Source: SAR324 cluster bacterium (GTDB taxonomy: Bacteria > SAR324 > XYD2-FULL-50-16). Taken from it: a stretch of DNA of 8,540 bases. The DNA lies in the NCBI GenBank assembly GCA_002401295.1, contig NVSR01000015.1, positions 1 through 8,540 of the forward strand, given 5' to 3'. The notes under the pieces were generated by a model. It did not search any database and was not told where the DNA came from. It saw only the letters and a list, made by a program, of their open reading frames with translations. A program made the translations under genes and the position numbers. Every line of letters starts with the position of its first letter. The first letter of the stretch is position 1. Of the stretch, positions 1 to 7,262 are shown piece by piece.

Positions 1-696
1 ACTCCTCAAAACATAAAAAAAATTAAATTTGATCAAGTAAGCTTTGCTTATGTGAAAAACAAACCGGTTCTCCAAGAAATTTCTTTCTCCATTCAGCCGA
101 ATTCGATTACGGCATTGATCGGTGACTCAGGATCAGGAAAAACAACAGTAATCGATTTAATCTGTGGGCTTCTTTCTTCTCAGTCCGGCGGTATTTATGT
201 GAACGACAAACCTTTAGAGCATTTTTCAATGAGTGCTTGGCGCAAGCAAATTGGTTATGTGGCGCAGGATCTTTTTCTCTTTCATGATACAGTTTATAGA
301 AATGTAACCCTGGGTGACCTGGAAATTAGTCGCTCTCAAGTAGAAAAGGCTCTACGGGGTGCTGGTGCTTGGCAGTTCATAACTGAACTGGAAAATGGGC
401 TAGATACTGTCATTGGTGAACGGGGTATGCTTCTTTCTGGAGGACAGCGGCAGCGTATCTCTATCGCTAGAGCCTTAGTGCGCGACCCACAACTCTTGAT
501 TTTAGATGAGGCAACTACGGCCTTGGACCCGCAAACAGAAGAAGCCATCCTGGAAACCTTATTGAAATTGAAAAAAAATATGATGATTTTTTCGATTTCT
601 CATCAACCGGCCCTGGTTGAAGTTGCTGACTACATTTATAGACTGAGTAATAAATCGATTAGCTTGGTTAAAGTAAAGGATAAAGCAACTGCCTGA
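1..696 (+). CDS. ABC exporter, C-terminal ATP-binding domain (5' truncated)
   Basis: This is the nucleotide-binding domain of an ABC exporter that hydrolyses ATP to move a substrate, here probably a lipid-linked glycan, across the membrane. The frame is open from base 1, and the 17 codons before the GTG at 52 encode the normal start of the domain (KFDQVSFAY with A-loop Tyr17), so that GTG is not the true start. The visible 231 residues hold Walker A GDSGSGKT (41-48), Q-loop Gln89, the exporter-type X-loop GERG (139-142), signature LSGGQRQ (145-151), Walker B LLILDE (165-170), a D-loop (ALD) and switch His201. All catalytic motifs are intact. The X-loop favours the MsbA-like exporter type, with membrane helices N-terminal to the window. 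A glycosyltransferase gene follows after 38 bp, which suggests a role in glycan export. The substrate cannot be read from the sequence. Confidence 0.93.
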   Translation, partial: TPQNIKKIKFDQVSFAYVKNKPVLQEISFSIQPNSITALIGDSGSGKTTVIDLICGLLSSQSGGIYVNDKPLEHFSMSAWRKQIGYVAQDLFLFHDTVYRNVTLGDLEISRSQVEKALRGAGAWQFITELENGLDTVIGERGMLLSGGQRQRISIARALVRDPQLLILDEATTALDPQTEEAILETLLKLKKNMMIFSISHQPALVEVADYIYRLSNKSISLVKVKDKATA

Positions 697-734
697 GTAA
701 ATGGAAAGCATAAGCAAGGATTGGAGTCAGAAAA

Positions 735-2093
735 ATGTTAAAAGGCGAGAACAATCATAGTGGGAAAAAAGTTCTTATTCCGCTTTTTTATCATTATTAC
801 TTATTTGACTATTTTCAAGAGCTGGTCCCACAATTGATTTTGGATGGATTCAGAGTGACGATCATCACCAATGATCAAAAAATCAAGCAACAATTTGAAG
901 GAAAACATCAGGATATTGAAGTAGTTCCAGGACCACCTCCTCTTGTTCGTGCTTGCCATAATCGAGGCCGAAAAGGAGTGGTGCGGATTTTGTTTTGGCT
1001 ATTCGGTTGGTCTTGGGTTTGGAAACTTAAGCAACAATATGATTTTGTAATTGTTCCTTGGGATTATAAAGTCCTTTGGTACCTTCTAAGCCGTGTATTA
1101 CCCTCTCTAACAGTTCATAATGTAACTGATTTCCTTGATGTTGAACTTAAACTGGGGGAGCATTATTTTCCTGTAGAAAAAGAAAATATTCTTTTGCATA
1201 AAATTCTATTTACGTTAGATAAACTCTGCGGTGGGACCTTATTACCCAAGGCTAATCGCCGAATTTTAAAATATCCACAACTTTGGTTTATTGATCGTCT
1301 GATGGGTTATCGGCATGTCAATGGACAACAAGGATTCAGTGGAGTGAACTATCTCACTGTAATGGGTGATAGTATTAAAAAGAACTATGAAACGGCAGGT
1401 TTAACACCAGGTAGGAGTAAAACTAAAGTCATTGTAACAGGTAGCCCTAGCTATGAAGGTATCTTAGCTATCCCGAATCAATTCAATATGGAAGAGCGTC
1501 ATCTTTTTCGCCAAAAATTGGGTATACCGAATTCAGCACGTCTCTTTTCTTTCTTTCTTTCCCCTTCTTCTTACACAGAGATACAAGAAAGAGAGGTTGT
1601 TGAAGTGGTAGAAGCCATCCATCGAGAGAATCCAGGAAGCTACTTTATTCTCAAGTTTCACCCCAAAACAAGAAAAGGGGACCCTGAACGAATTATGGCG
1701 CATTTAAGCCATATTGAGAAACAGCTCGTATTAATCAAGGATTTTCATGGAGACGTGTTTAATGCCAAACTGATTCTATCATCCTACTGTATTGTACAGA
1801 AACAAAGTACGGTTGGTTATATCGCAATGATGTATGCTGTCCCAGTCGTTTCTTATAATATCTATGAAACAGATTATGATGATGACATGTATAGACTGAT
1901 TGGTGGTTCTTTTCATTCAGAGACTTTAGATGAATTAATCCATAATATAAAACAACTGGATGATCCCATAGAGCTAAAGAAATTAAAGATCTTACAGGAT
2001 GAAGCTTGTCGGAAATTTTGTACTAAGCTCAAGTCCCCTTGTGGTGAAATCTCAAAAGTTATTCAAACACATTTTTCCAGTGCAACATTATAG
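735..2093 (+). CDS. GT-B-fold glycosyltransferase-like protein, CDP-glycerol transferase-like
   Basis: This is a 452-residue cytosolic protein that looks like a GT-B glycosyl- or glycerophosphotransferase. The N-terminal half begins with a Rossmann-like strand and loop (KKVLIPLFYHYYLFDYF, 11-27) followed by VTIITND (41-47). The C-terminal half has a KFHPK segment (307-311) and a donor-site-like segment, QSTVGYIAMMYAVPVVSYN (356-374). That segment follows the S/T-x-x-EA-x-x-x-G-x-P-V pattern of UDP-GlcNAc 2-epimerase and CDP-glycerol transferase folds, but without the usual Glu. The ATG at 735 has GGAG at 723-726, with 8 nt between. No signal peptide is evident. An aromatic stretch (86-97) could be a membrane-associating patch. 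The exact family is not recognised. Its place before the neuC-neuA-neuB block makes it a candidate for adding the CMP-activated sugar or building the acceptor chain. It contains a four-copy TTTC repeat. Confidence 0.75.
   Translation: MLKGENNHSGKKVLIPLFYHYYLFDYFQELVPQLILDGFRVTIITNDQKIKQQFEGKHQDIEVVPGPPPLVRACHNRGRKGVVRILFWLFGWSWVWKLKQQYDFVIVPWDYKVLWYLLSRVLPSLTVHNVTDFLDVELKLGEHYFPVEKENILLHKILFTLDKLCGGTLLPKANRRILKYPQLWFIDRLMGYRHVNGQQGFSGVNYLTVMGDSIKKNYETAGLTPGRSKTKVIVTGSPSYEGILAIPNQFNMEERHLFRQKLGIPNSARLFSFFLSPSSYTEIQEREVVEVVEAIHRENPGSYFILKFHPKTRKGDPERIMAHLSHIEKQLVLIKDFHGDVFNAKLILSSYCIVQKQSTVGYIAMMYAVPVVSYNIYETDYDDDMYRLIGGSFHSETLDELIHNIKQLDDPIELKKLKILQDEACRKFCTKLKSPCGEISKVIQTHFSSATL
1541..1572 (+). 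repeat. Polypyrimidine tract with four TTTC copies
   Basis: There are 32 consecutive pyrimidines inside the first glycosyltransferase gene. They include four perfect tandem TTTC units at 1546-1561 and code for the LFSFFLSPSS stretch just before the C-terminal half. Gain or loss of one unit would shift the reading frame. Confidence 0.7.
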
Positions 2094-2095
2094 GA
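2092..2095 (+). promoter_or_regulatory. Shine-Dalgarno AGGA deciding the start of the second glycosyltransferase
   Basis: AGGA overlaps the stop codon of the upstream gene and lies 8 nt before the ATG at 2104. It supports that start over an in-frame ATG at 1999, which would give a 95-nt overlap with the upstream gene. The overlapping stretch is already explained by the upstream protein's C-terminus. Confidence 0.5.
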
Positions 2096-2103
2096 TCCCC
2101 ATA

Positions 2104-3528
2104 ATGTTTAGAAAATCAATCGAAAATATTATTGATAAATGCATTCGGAACTCAGAGAAAGGCCCTTTTAAACGCAAACTTGTTTCTATTTTTAGAACCC
2201 TTGTGCAACAACCTGCGATGTTGCCTTTTGTTATCTCCTATGTCAGCTCGACATTAAAAATAATCAGCCCGGCTTCCTCATCTCCTGAAAAAATTCGGCT
2301 TTTGGTATTGAGTGAGGAACGTTATCAACAGGACTTGGCCGTCTTAGGGGCGCACCCGGAAGTGGAACTGGTTTCTTTACCTTCCAAAGTACAGGAGCTT
2401 GTCAATGCAATCTGGGTTTCTGAAATTCGATCCATTACTGAAAAGGATAAAAATGCCTTCCTCTGGAACGAACATCCTGCTGTTCAGCAGACACGTCAAA
2501 ACTTACACAATTACTTAAAAAGGTTAATAAGAGGACTAGCTAAAAGATCTGAATTTGATGCAATTGTAAGTTGTACCTTCTATTATTTACGTGATCGGGA
2601 CTGGGAGCTTGCAGCTGGCGCAGTGGGTATACCTTTCTTTGTTTTACACAAGGAAAACATGAAAGATCCCGTCACTCATCCCTCGACAATTGCCAGGTAT
2701 AAAAAGAAACGATTCAAATTTACTGGGCAGCGCATTTTTCTAGCCAATAACTTGGAAAGAAAAGTTTTATTGCAGGCAAAGGCTGCACAGGAGGAACAGA
2801 TTTCAATTGTAGGTGGACTACGTATGGATGCCATTCATCAGCGCATTCACTGCTCGGGAATTCCGAGGCCTCGTAGGAAGGTGGTATTGTTTTCTTCTCA
2901 CCATTGTATTGGGTTGCTGCAAATACCTAAAGCAGTAGGATACTTTAATCCAGATCGAGATGCTGGGTTTATTCAGTATTTTGACAAAGTACATGGCACA
3001 ATTGCGCAACTGGCTTTTGATAATCCAGATGTGGAAGTAGTGATCAAGCCCAAGTGGATGGGATCTTGGTATGAAGAAATTCTGAAAGCAATTAAGCGAA
3101 CAACAGGGCTTGAAGGAGATAAAATACCAAATCTCAAGATTGGCATTGAGGTGCCAGCACAGCAACTAATCGAAGAGTCCTCCGTTGTAGTAGGGCTTAA
3201 CTCTACAACTCTATTGGAAGCCAAATTATATGGTCGTCCAGTAATCATCCCACTTTTTGAAGAAGCAGCAGGCAAGTATTTTAATAGTAATGTTTATTTT
3301 CATGACTATTTAGATGAGTTTAATATTGCCCACTCTACAGAAGCTTTAACAAAGTCGATTCTTGATGAGCTAAATGGTATTTCTTCTCCTCCACAGCCTC
3401 TTTCAGCGGGGATGCTCAGCGATTATTTGGGTTATTTCGATGGTCAGATTACAGCAAGAGTTGTTGATCTGATGAAGCAGGATTTAAAAACAATCAATGC
3501 AGAAAAAAATGTCAAACGTAAAGGTTGA
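2104..3528 (+). CDS. Second GT-B-fold surface carbohydrate biosynthesis protein
   Basis: From the ATG at 2104 the product has 474 residues. The basic N-terminal 55 residues are probably an amphipathic, membrane-associating lead rather than a signal peptide. A first Rossmann-like half follows (KIRLLVLSEERYQQDLAVLG, 63-82; FDAIVSCTFYYLRDRDWE, 151-168). The second half has VLFSSHH (261-267), VEVVIKPKWMGSW (310-322) and a donor-site-like segment, VVVGLNSTTLLEAKLYGRPV (361-380), with the S-x-x-L-x-EA-x-x-x-G-x-P-V pattern of CDP-glycerol and UDP-GlcNAc 2-epimerase-like GT-B domains. It shares the fold type, but not obvious close sequence, with the preceding gene, so it does not look like a recent duplicate. 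It lies 10 bp after that gene and 3 bp before neuC, consistent with translational coupling. Donor and acceptor are unknown; transfer of the nonulosonic acid made downstream is a guess from context. Confidence 0.75.
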   Translation: MFRKSIENIIDKCIRNSEKGPFKRKLVSIFRTLVQQPAMLPFVISYVSSTLKIISPASSSPEKIRLLVLSEERYQQDLAVLGAHPEVELVSLPSKVQELVNAIWVSEIRSITEKDKNAFLWNEHPAVQQTRQNLHNYLKRLIRGLAKRSEFDAIVSCTFYYLRDRDWELAAGAVGIPFFVLHKENMKDPVTHPSTIARYKKKRFKFTGQRIFLANNLERKVLLQAKAAQEEQISIVGGLRMDAIHQRIHCSGIPRPRRKVVLFSSHHCIGLLQIPKAVGYFNPDRDAGFIQYFDKVHGTIAQLAFDNPDVEVVIKPKWMGSWYEEILKAIKRTTGLEGDKIPNLKIGIEVPAQQLIEESSVVVGLNSTTLLEAKLYGRPVIIPLFEEAAGKYFNSNVYFHDYLDEFNIAHSTEALTKSILDELNGISSPPQPLSAGMLSDYLGYFDGQITARVVDLMKQDLKTINAEKNVKRKG

Positions 3529-3531
3529 TAT

Positions 3532-4683
3532 ATGAAACGAAGTATCTGTGTTGTGATCACGGCAAGGCCTTCCTATTCAAGGATTAAGAGTGTATTAAGA
3601 GAGATCCATGAACACCCGGACCTTGAGTTGCAATTAATTGTTTCAGGTTCAGCTTTATTAGATAAGTATGGATCCGTAATTGATGTAATTCGAGCTGATG
3701 GTTTCGAACCCAATGCTCAAGTGCATATGGTGGTAGAAGGAGAGAACCTGGTGACTAGTGCCAAATCCACTGGATTGGGAATCATGGAAATGTCTACTGT
3801 TCTGAGCCATTTGAAGCCCGACGCTGTCCTATCCGTTGCTGATCGCTATGAGACCATTGCAACTGCGATAACGGGTGCCTATATGAATATTCCGGTGATC
3901 CATGTTCAAGGAGGAGAAGTCACTGGTTCGATTGATGAGAAGGTCAGGCATGCCGTTACCAAGCTAGCTGATTTGCACTTAGTCTCAAATCAAGACGCTG
4001 CAGAGCGGGTGCGACGGATGGGAGAAGAGCCTGCAAGCATCCATATCACAGGTTGCCCTTCAATCGACCTAGCTGCTGATGTGATGCAGAAACAAGGTTT
4101 TTTAAATAAAAAAGAACAAATCAAAGGGGTTGGAGCTGAGATTGAGTTAAAGGAGCCCTATCTGGTTGTCATGCAACACCCCGTTACCTACGAATGGGAA
4201 GATGCGGGAGACCAAATCATAGAAACTTTACACGCAATTGATGCGTTAAATATCCCTACGTTATGGTTATGGCCAAATGTAGACGCTGGCTCCGATGCGG
4301 CATCACGAGCTATCAGAAAATTTCGAGAAAATAATGGGACCACTCCAATCAGGTTCGTTAAAAATATCCCACCGGAACCATTTCTGGAACTACTCTCCGG
4401 AGCGAAGTGTTTGATTGGCAATTCCAGTGTTGGGATTCGTGAGTGTTCTTATCTTGGGGTACCCGTTGTGAATATTGGCTCTCGACAATCTGGACGGGGT
4501 CAAGGTCCCAATGTATTGGATATTGGGCATGATCGTAAAAAAATTCAACAGAAGATTGAACTTCAAATAGAACATGGACGTTACTCCTCAAGTTCCCTCT
4601 ATGGGAATGGTAACTCTGGGGTGCAGATCGCTGATTTGTTGTCCAAAGTTACATTTAACATGGGAAAAAGAATCACCTATTAA
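3532..4683 (+). CDS. neuC: UDP-N-acetylglucosamine 2-epimerase (hydrolysing), NeuC/LegG family
   Basis: NeuC-type enzymes convert UDP-GlcNAc (or a derivative) to a free ManNAc-type sugar plus UDP, the first dedicated step of sialic acid synthesis in the cytosol. The 383-residue length is normal. Visible motifs are ITARPSYSRIK (9-19), VADRYET (102-108), HVQGGEVTGSIDEKVRHAVTK (124-144, spanning a Gly-Gly-Glu and the conserved RHA/TK), TGCPSID (173-179), MQHP (214-217), GNSSVGIRE (296-304), the UDP-site pattern NIGSRQSGR (314-322) and YGNGNSG (357-363). The RHAxTK and NIGxRQxGR signatures point to the hydrolysing NeuC/LegG group rather than the WecB type. AAGG at 3521-3524 lies 7 nt before the ATG. 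neuA follows after 16 bp. Whether the substrate is UDP-GlcNAc or a modified UDP-sugar cannot be told, but no genes that would make a diamino-dideoxy sugar are visible here. Confidence 0.92.
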   Translation: MKRSICVVITARPSYSRIKSVLREIHEHPDLELQLIVSGSALLDKYGSVIDVIRADGFEPNAQVHMVVEGENLVTSAKSTGLGIMEMSTVLSHLKPDAVLSVADRYETIATAITGAYMNIPVIHVQGGEVTGSIDEKVRHAVTKLADLHLVSNQDAAERVRRMGEEPASIHITGCPSIDLAADVMQKQGFLNKKEQIKGVGAEIELKEPYLVVMQHPVTYEWEDAGDQIIETLHAIDALNIPTLWLWPNVDAGSDAASRAIRKFRENNGTTPIRFVKNIPPEPFLELLSGAKCLIGNSSVGIRECSYLGVPVVNIGSRQSGRGQGPNVLDIGHDRKKIQQKIELQIEHGRYSSSSLYGNGNSGVQIADLLSKVTFNMGKRITY

Positions 4684-4699
4684 ACACAATGCCTAAAAT

Positions 4700-5407
4700 A
4701 TGAGAATACTAGGGATTATAACGGCACGTGGTGGTTCTAAGGGTGTTCCGCGTAAAAACATTCGCTTACTTCAGGGAAAGCCCTTGATCCGCTATACGAT
4801 TGAAGCGGCTTTAGCAACAAAGGGGATTTTCCAGCGTATCATAGTGAGTACTGATGATATGGAAATTGCAGAGATCAGTAAAAAGGCTGGTGCAGAGGTT
4901 CCTTTTTTAAGACCAGCTGAATTGGCTTTAGATGAAACCTCTTCCTTGGATGTAGTGCAACATGCCATTCGTTTTGTAGAAAAACAGGATGGTGAACCTA
5001 TAGACTGGGCTATGATTTTGCAGCCAACATCCCCCTTACGTACGGTGAAGGATATCCAAAAATCTGTGGCTTTGGCACAGAGCGGAAACTACGATTCCGT
5101 AGTCTCCGTCCGATTGGCGAATAACAATCATCCCTTAAAAGTCAAACGTATTGATGATGATGGGCTCCTACAATGCTTCTTGGAAGGAGCGGTTGAACCT
5201 ACACGTCGTCAAGATCTAACTCCCGATGTCTACCAGCGTAATGGGGCAATTTATTTATCTCGCAGGCAAGTCTTTATGGAAGAAAACTCCATTTTTGGTA
5301 CTAGAATCTGCCCTTATATTATGGATGGGCAGATCTCCGTAGATATCGATAGTGAGTTGGATTTCAGGATAGCCGAAGCCCTGTTGACTAGTAAAATGCA
5401 AGTATAA
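4700..5407 (+). CDS. neuA: CMP-N-acylneuraminate cytidylyltransferase
   Basis: This enzyme activates a sialic acid-type nonulosonic acid with CTP to give the CMP-sugar donor and pyrophosphate. The 235-residue product is a standard single-domain NeuA-like protein. It shows the nucleotide-binding N-terminus ITARGGSKGVPRKNI (7-21), STDD (50-53), RPAELA (71-76), LQPTSPLR (107-114), the sugar-site RRQDLTPDVYQRNGAIY segment (169-185), and SVDIDSELDF (213-222) with the metal-binding aspartates 215 and 217. RRQD and the N-G-A-I-Y run are typical of acylneuraminate and legionaminate cytidylyltransferases and differ from KdsB. There is no C-terminal hydrolase domain as found in some fused NeuA proteins. 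The start ATG has no convincing Shine-Dalgarno, so translation may be coupled to neuC, which stops 16 bp upstream. Which nonulosonic acid it prefers is not decided by the sequence. Confidence 0.93.
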   Translation: MRILGIITARGGSKGVPRKNIRLLQGKPLIRYTIEAALATKGIFQRIIVSTDDMEIAEISKKAGAEVPFLRPAELALDETSSLDVVQHAIRFVEKQDGEPIDWAMILQPTSPLRTVKDIQKSVALAQSGNYDSVVSVRLANNNHPLKVKRIDDDGLLQCFLEGAVEPTRRQDLTPDVYQRNGAIYLSRRQVFMEENSIFGTRICPYIMDGQISVDIDSELDFRIAEALLTSKMQV

Positions 5408-5462
5408 AAAATAGTTCAGATCTTTCAAATATTCATATAAGAAATTATCCTTAAAAAGCACT

Positions 5463-6452
5463 ATGAGTAGAGAAACTGGGTTTGTCTCTCTTTGTTATCA
5501 TTATCTCCGCCCTAAAAAAGGGGCCGATCTTTTTCCGCGGTTACTGGGTACCCGTATAGAAGAGTTCCGTCAGCAAGTAGAGACACTGAAAAAGAGTTAT
5601 CAAGTGCTCTCTCCTGAAGAAATTCTTCGTTTTTATCGCAATGAAGAGAATTTCAACATGGACAAGCCTAGTCTTTTATTCACTTTTGATGATGGTTTAT
5701 CAGACCATTTTTTGGCAGCCCAAATCTTAGCGGAAAAGGGAATCAAGGGACTTTTCTTTGTACCGAGTTGCATCTTGTCGGAAAAGCTACCAGCCAATCC
5801 GACTATTATTCACTATTGCCTTGCAATCTATAAGGTGGAGGGATTTCTCAAGGTATATCGAGATGCAATTGCAATAAACAACTTATCCTTAGCTAAATTT
5901 GATATCACCTATCGCAGGGGAGTTGATGATCCTTGGGAGGTAATCAGAACCATTAAGTATTTTACAAAATATAAACTGGGCTATATTAACACCCGAAAAA
6001 TCCTGCTTCATATTTATCGAGAACATCTACTCAGGGATTTTCCTAAAATAATGGAGGAAATGCACCTAAGTAAGCTACAAATTCAAAAAGTTATAGCGAT
6101 GGGACACAGCATAGGAACTCATTCCCATTCACACCTTTCTGTAGCTGCGAGTGAACTCCCTAAAGGGGACTTTTATAAGGAAATGATTTTCCCTAAGTCT
6201 TATTTAGAAGAGACTTTTGGTATTCCAGTCTATTCGATGAGTTATCCTTTTGGAGGACAAAAGGATTGCCTGAAAGCGAAGGATTTGGATGATATGCAAT
6301 CTGCGTATGATATAATTTTTACAGTTGAAAAAGTATTAAATACACAAGATACGAACCCCTTGGAATTGGGACGATATATGCCAATGAGCACCGATAATGT
6401 GACAAGAATCGATCATATATTGCAAAAGATGATCCAGGGTCAAGCGGTGTAA
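5463..6452 (+). CDS. Polysaccharide deacetylase family protein (CE4/NodB-type) with long insertion
   Basis: CE4 enzymes remove N- or O-acetyl groups from sugars using a bound divalent metal. The 329-residue product has motif 1 TFDDG (74-78, with the usual base Asp76 and metal Asp77), motif 2 as GTHSHSHLS (218-226, metal histidines 220 and 224 in the H-S-x-x-H pattern), and a motif 3 equivalent MSYPFGG (259-265). The LFFVPS strand (97-102) is also typical. Between motifs 1 and 2 there are about 140 residues, far more than in compact NodB domains, forming a largely helical charged insertion. No signal peptide is seen, so the protein is predicted cytosolic, which suggests a small sugar or precursor substrate rather than a wall polymer. 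The ATG is the only standard start after an in-frame stop at 5412 and lacks a clear Shine-Dalgarno. The next gene begins directly after its stop codon, suggesting a two-step partnership. Confidence 0.85.
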   Translation: MSRETGFVSLCYHYLRPKKGADLFPRLLGTRIEEFRQQVETLKKSYQVLSPEEILRFYRNEENFNMDKPSLLFTFDDGLSDHFLAAQILAEKGIKGLFFVPSCILSEKLPANPTIIHYCLAIYKVEGFLKVYRDAIAINNLSLAKFDITYRRGVDDPWEVIRTIKYFTKYKLGYINTRKILLHIYREHLLRDFPKIMEEMHLSKLQIQKVIAMGHSIGTHSHSHLSVAASELPKGDFYKEMIFPKSYLEETFGIPVYSMSYPFGGQKDCLKAKDLDDMQSAYDIIFTVEKVLNTQDTNPLELGRYMPMSTDNVTRIDHILQKMIQGQAV

Positions 6453-7247
6453 ATGATGAAGCTTGTTATTTTTACCAGTAATGCCATCAGGCATAAATAT
6501 CTTGCTAACTCATTAGCAAAAAATGTTGATGAAGTATTAGTAATTTCCGAATGCAAGCAAAATGATTCCATTGGAGTCGCAACAAACCCAAAAAAAAATA
6601 CCTTGATAGCTGAGCATTTCTGCAAGCGTTATCAAATGGAAGTTGAATACTTTCCAGGAAATGATTTTTTTTATAACAATACATTACCGATTTTGCACAA
6701 AGAAGCAAATACTGGTTACGTCTACGATATTATCTCCACATTCAGCCCAGATATTGCCATAGTTTTTGGTGCCTCAATTATCAGAGACCCTTTATTGTCC
6801 TTAATCCCACGGGGAAGGTTCATCAATCTACATTTGGGACTCTCTCCCTATTATCGCGGTAGTGGTACAAACTTTTGGCCTTTTATTAATAACGAGCTGC
6901 AATATGTTGGCGCTACACTGCTTCATATTGATGCTGGAATTGATACGGGAGATATTATTGCTCATGTTACTCCCATGATTGCTAAGGGAGATGATGTACA
7001 TAAAGTTGGTTGTAAGGTCATCGAAGTAGCTGTAAAAACCTTAGTGGATTGTTTATCGTTGCTGGCAGCTGCTCAAGAACTACCTCGAATACCGCAATGG
7101 AAAGCCACTGAAGAACGATATTATAAAAAATCCGACTTCAATGAGGATATTCTTATAGAGTACTACAAAGCTTTAGAGGATGGTTTAGTAGAACGCTATA
7201 TCAGTGGGAGATCAACTGGCGTTAACCTGTTATTCTTGGAAGGTTAA
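6453..7247 (+). CDS. Formyltransferase family protein (PurN/Fmt-like), probable sugar N-formyltransferase
   Basis: The family transfers a formyl group from 10-formyltetrahydrofolate to an amine. The 264-residue protein carries the expected catalytic triad: Asn125 and His127 in RFINLHLGLSPYYRGSGTN (122-140) and Asp164 in HIDAGIDTGDII (158-169). FGASIIRDPLL (105-115) matches the folate-site strand before the catalytic loop. It is neither PurN (no purine genes nearby, divergent N-terminus) nor a full-length Fmt with its tRNA-binding domain. Its setting between a deacetylase and a sialic acid synthase indicates formylation of an amino sugar. It starts directly after the deacetylase stop codon, and a second ATG at 6456 is an equally possible start. 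A run of nine A (6590-6598) and one of eight T (6665-6672) lie in the 5' third of the gene. The acceptor sugar is inferred, not shown. Confidence 0.85.
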   Translation: MMKLVIFTSNAIRHKYLANSLAKNVDEVLVISECKQNDSIGVATNPKKNTLIAEHFCKRYQMEVEYFPGNDFFYNNTLPILHKEANTGYVYDIISTFSPDIAIVFGASIIRDPLLSLIPRGRFINLHLGLSPYYRGSGTNFWPFINNELQYVGATLLHIDAGIDTGDIIAHVTPMIAKGDDVHKVGCKVIEVAVKTLVDCLSLLAAAQELPRIPQWKATEERYYKKSDFNEDILIEYYKALEDGLVERYISGRSTGVNLLFLEG

Positions 7248-7248
7248 A

Positions 7249-7254
7249 AAAGGA
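7249..7254 (+). promoter_or_regulatory. Strong Shine-Dalgarno (AAGGAG) of the neuB-like gene
   Basis: AAGGAG lies 8 nt before the ATG at 7263, the best ribosome binding site in the window. It contrasts with the weak or absent sites of neuA and the deacetylase gene, so the synthase may be translated more efficiently than its neighbours. Confidence 0.7.
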
Positions 7255-7262
7255 GAATTTTC

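Noticed and set aside
52..54. GTG as the start of the ABC protein
   Set aside because: The frame is open upstream to base 1 and encodes the conserved A-loop region of the domain, so the gene is truncated by the window.
1999..2103. Earlier ATG extending the second GT-B protein by 35 residues
   Set aside because: It would overlap the upstream gene by 95 nt. The ATG at 2104 has AGGA at good spacing, and the extension has no family-like features.
2818..3275. Antisense open frames opposite the second glycosyltransferase
   Set aside because: They lie opposite a well-supported gene and show no recognisable motifs or ribosome binding sites.
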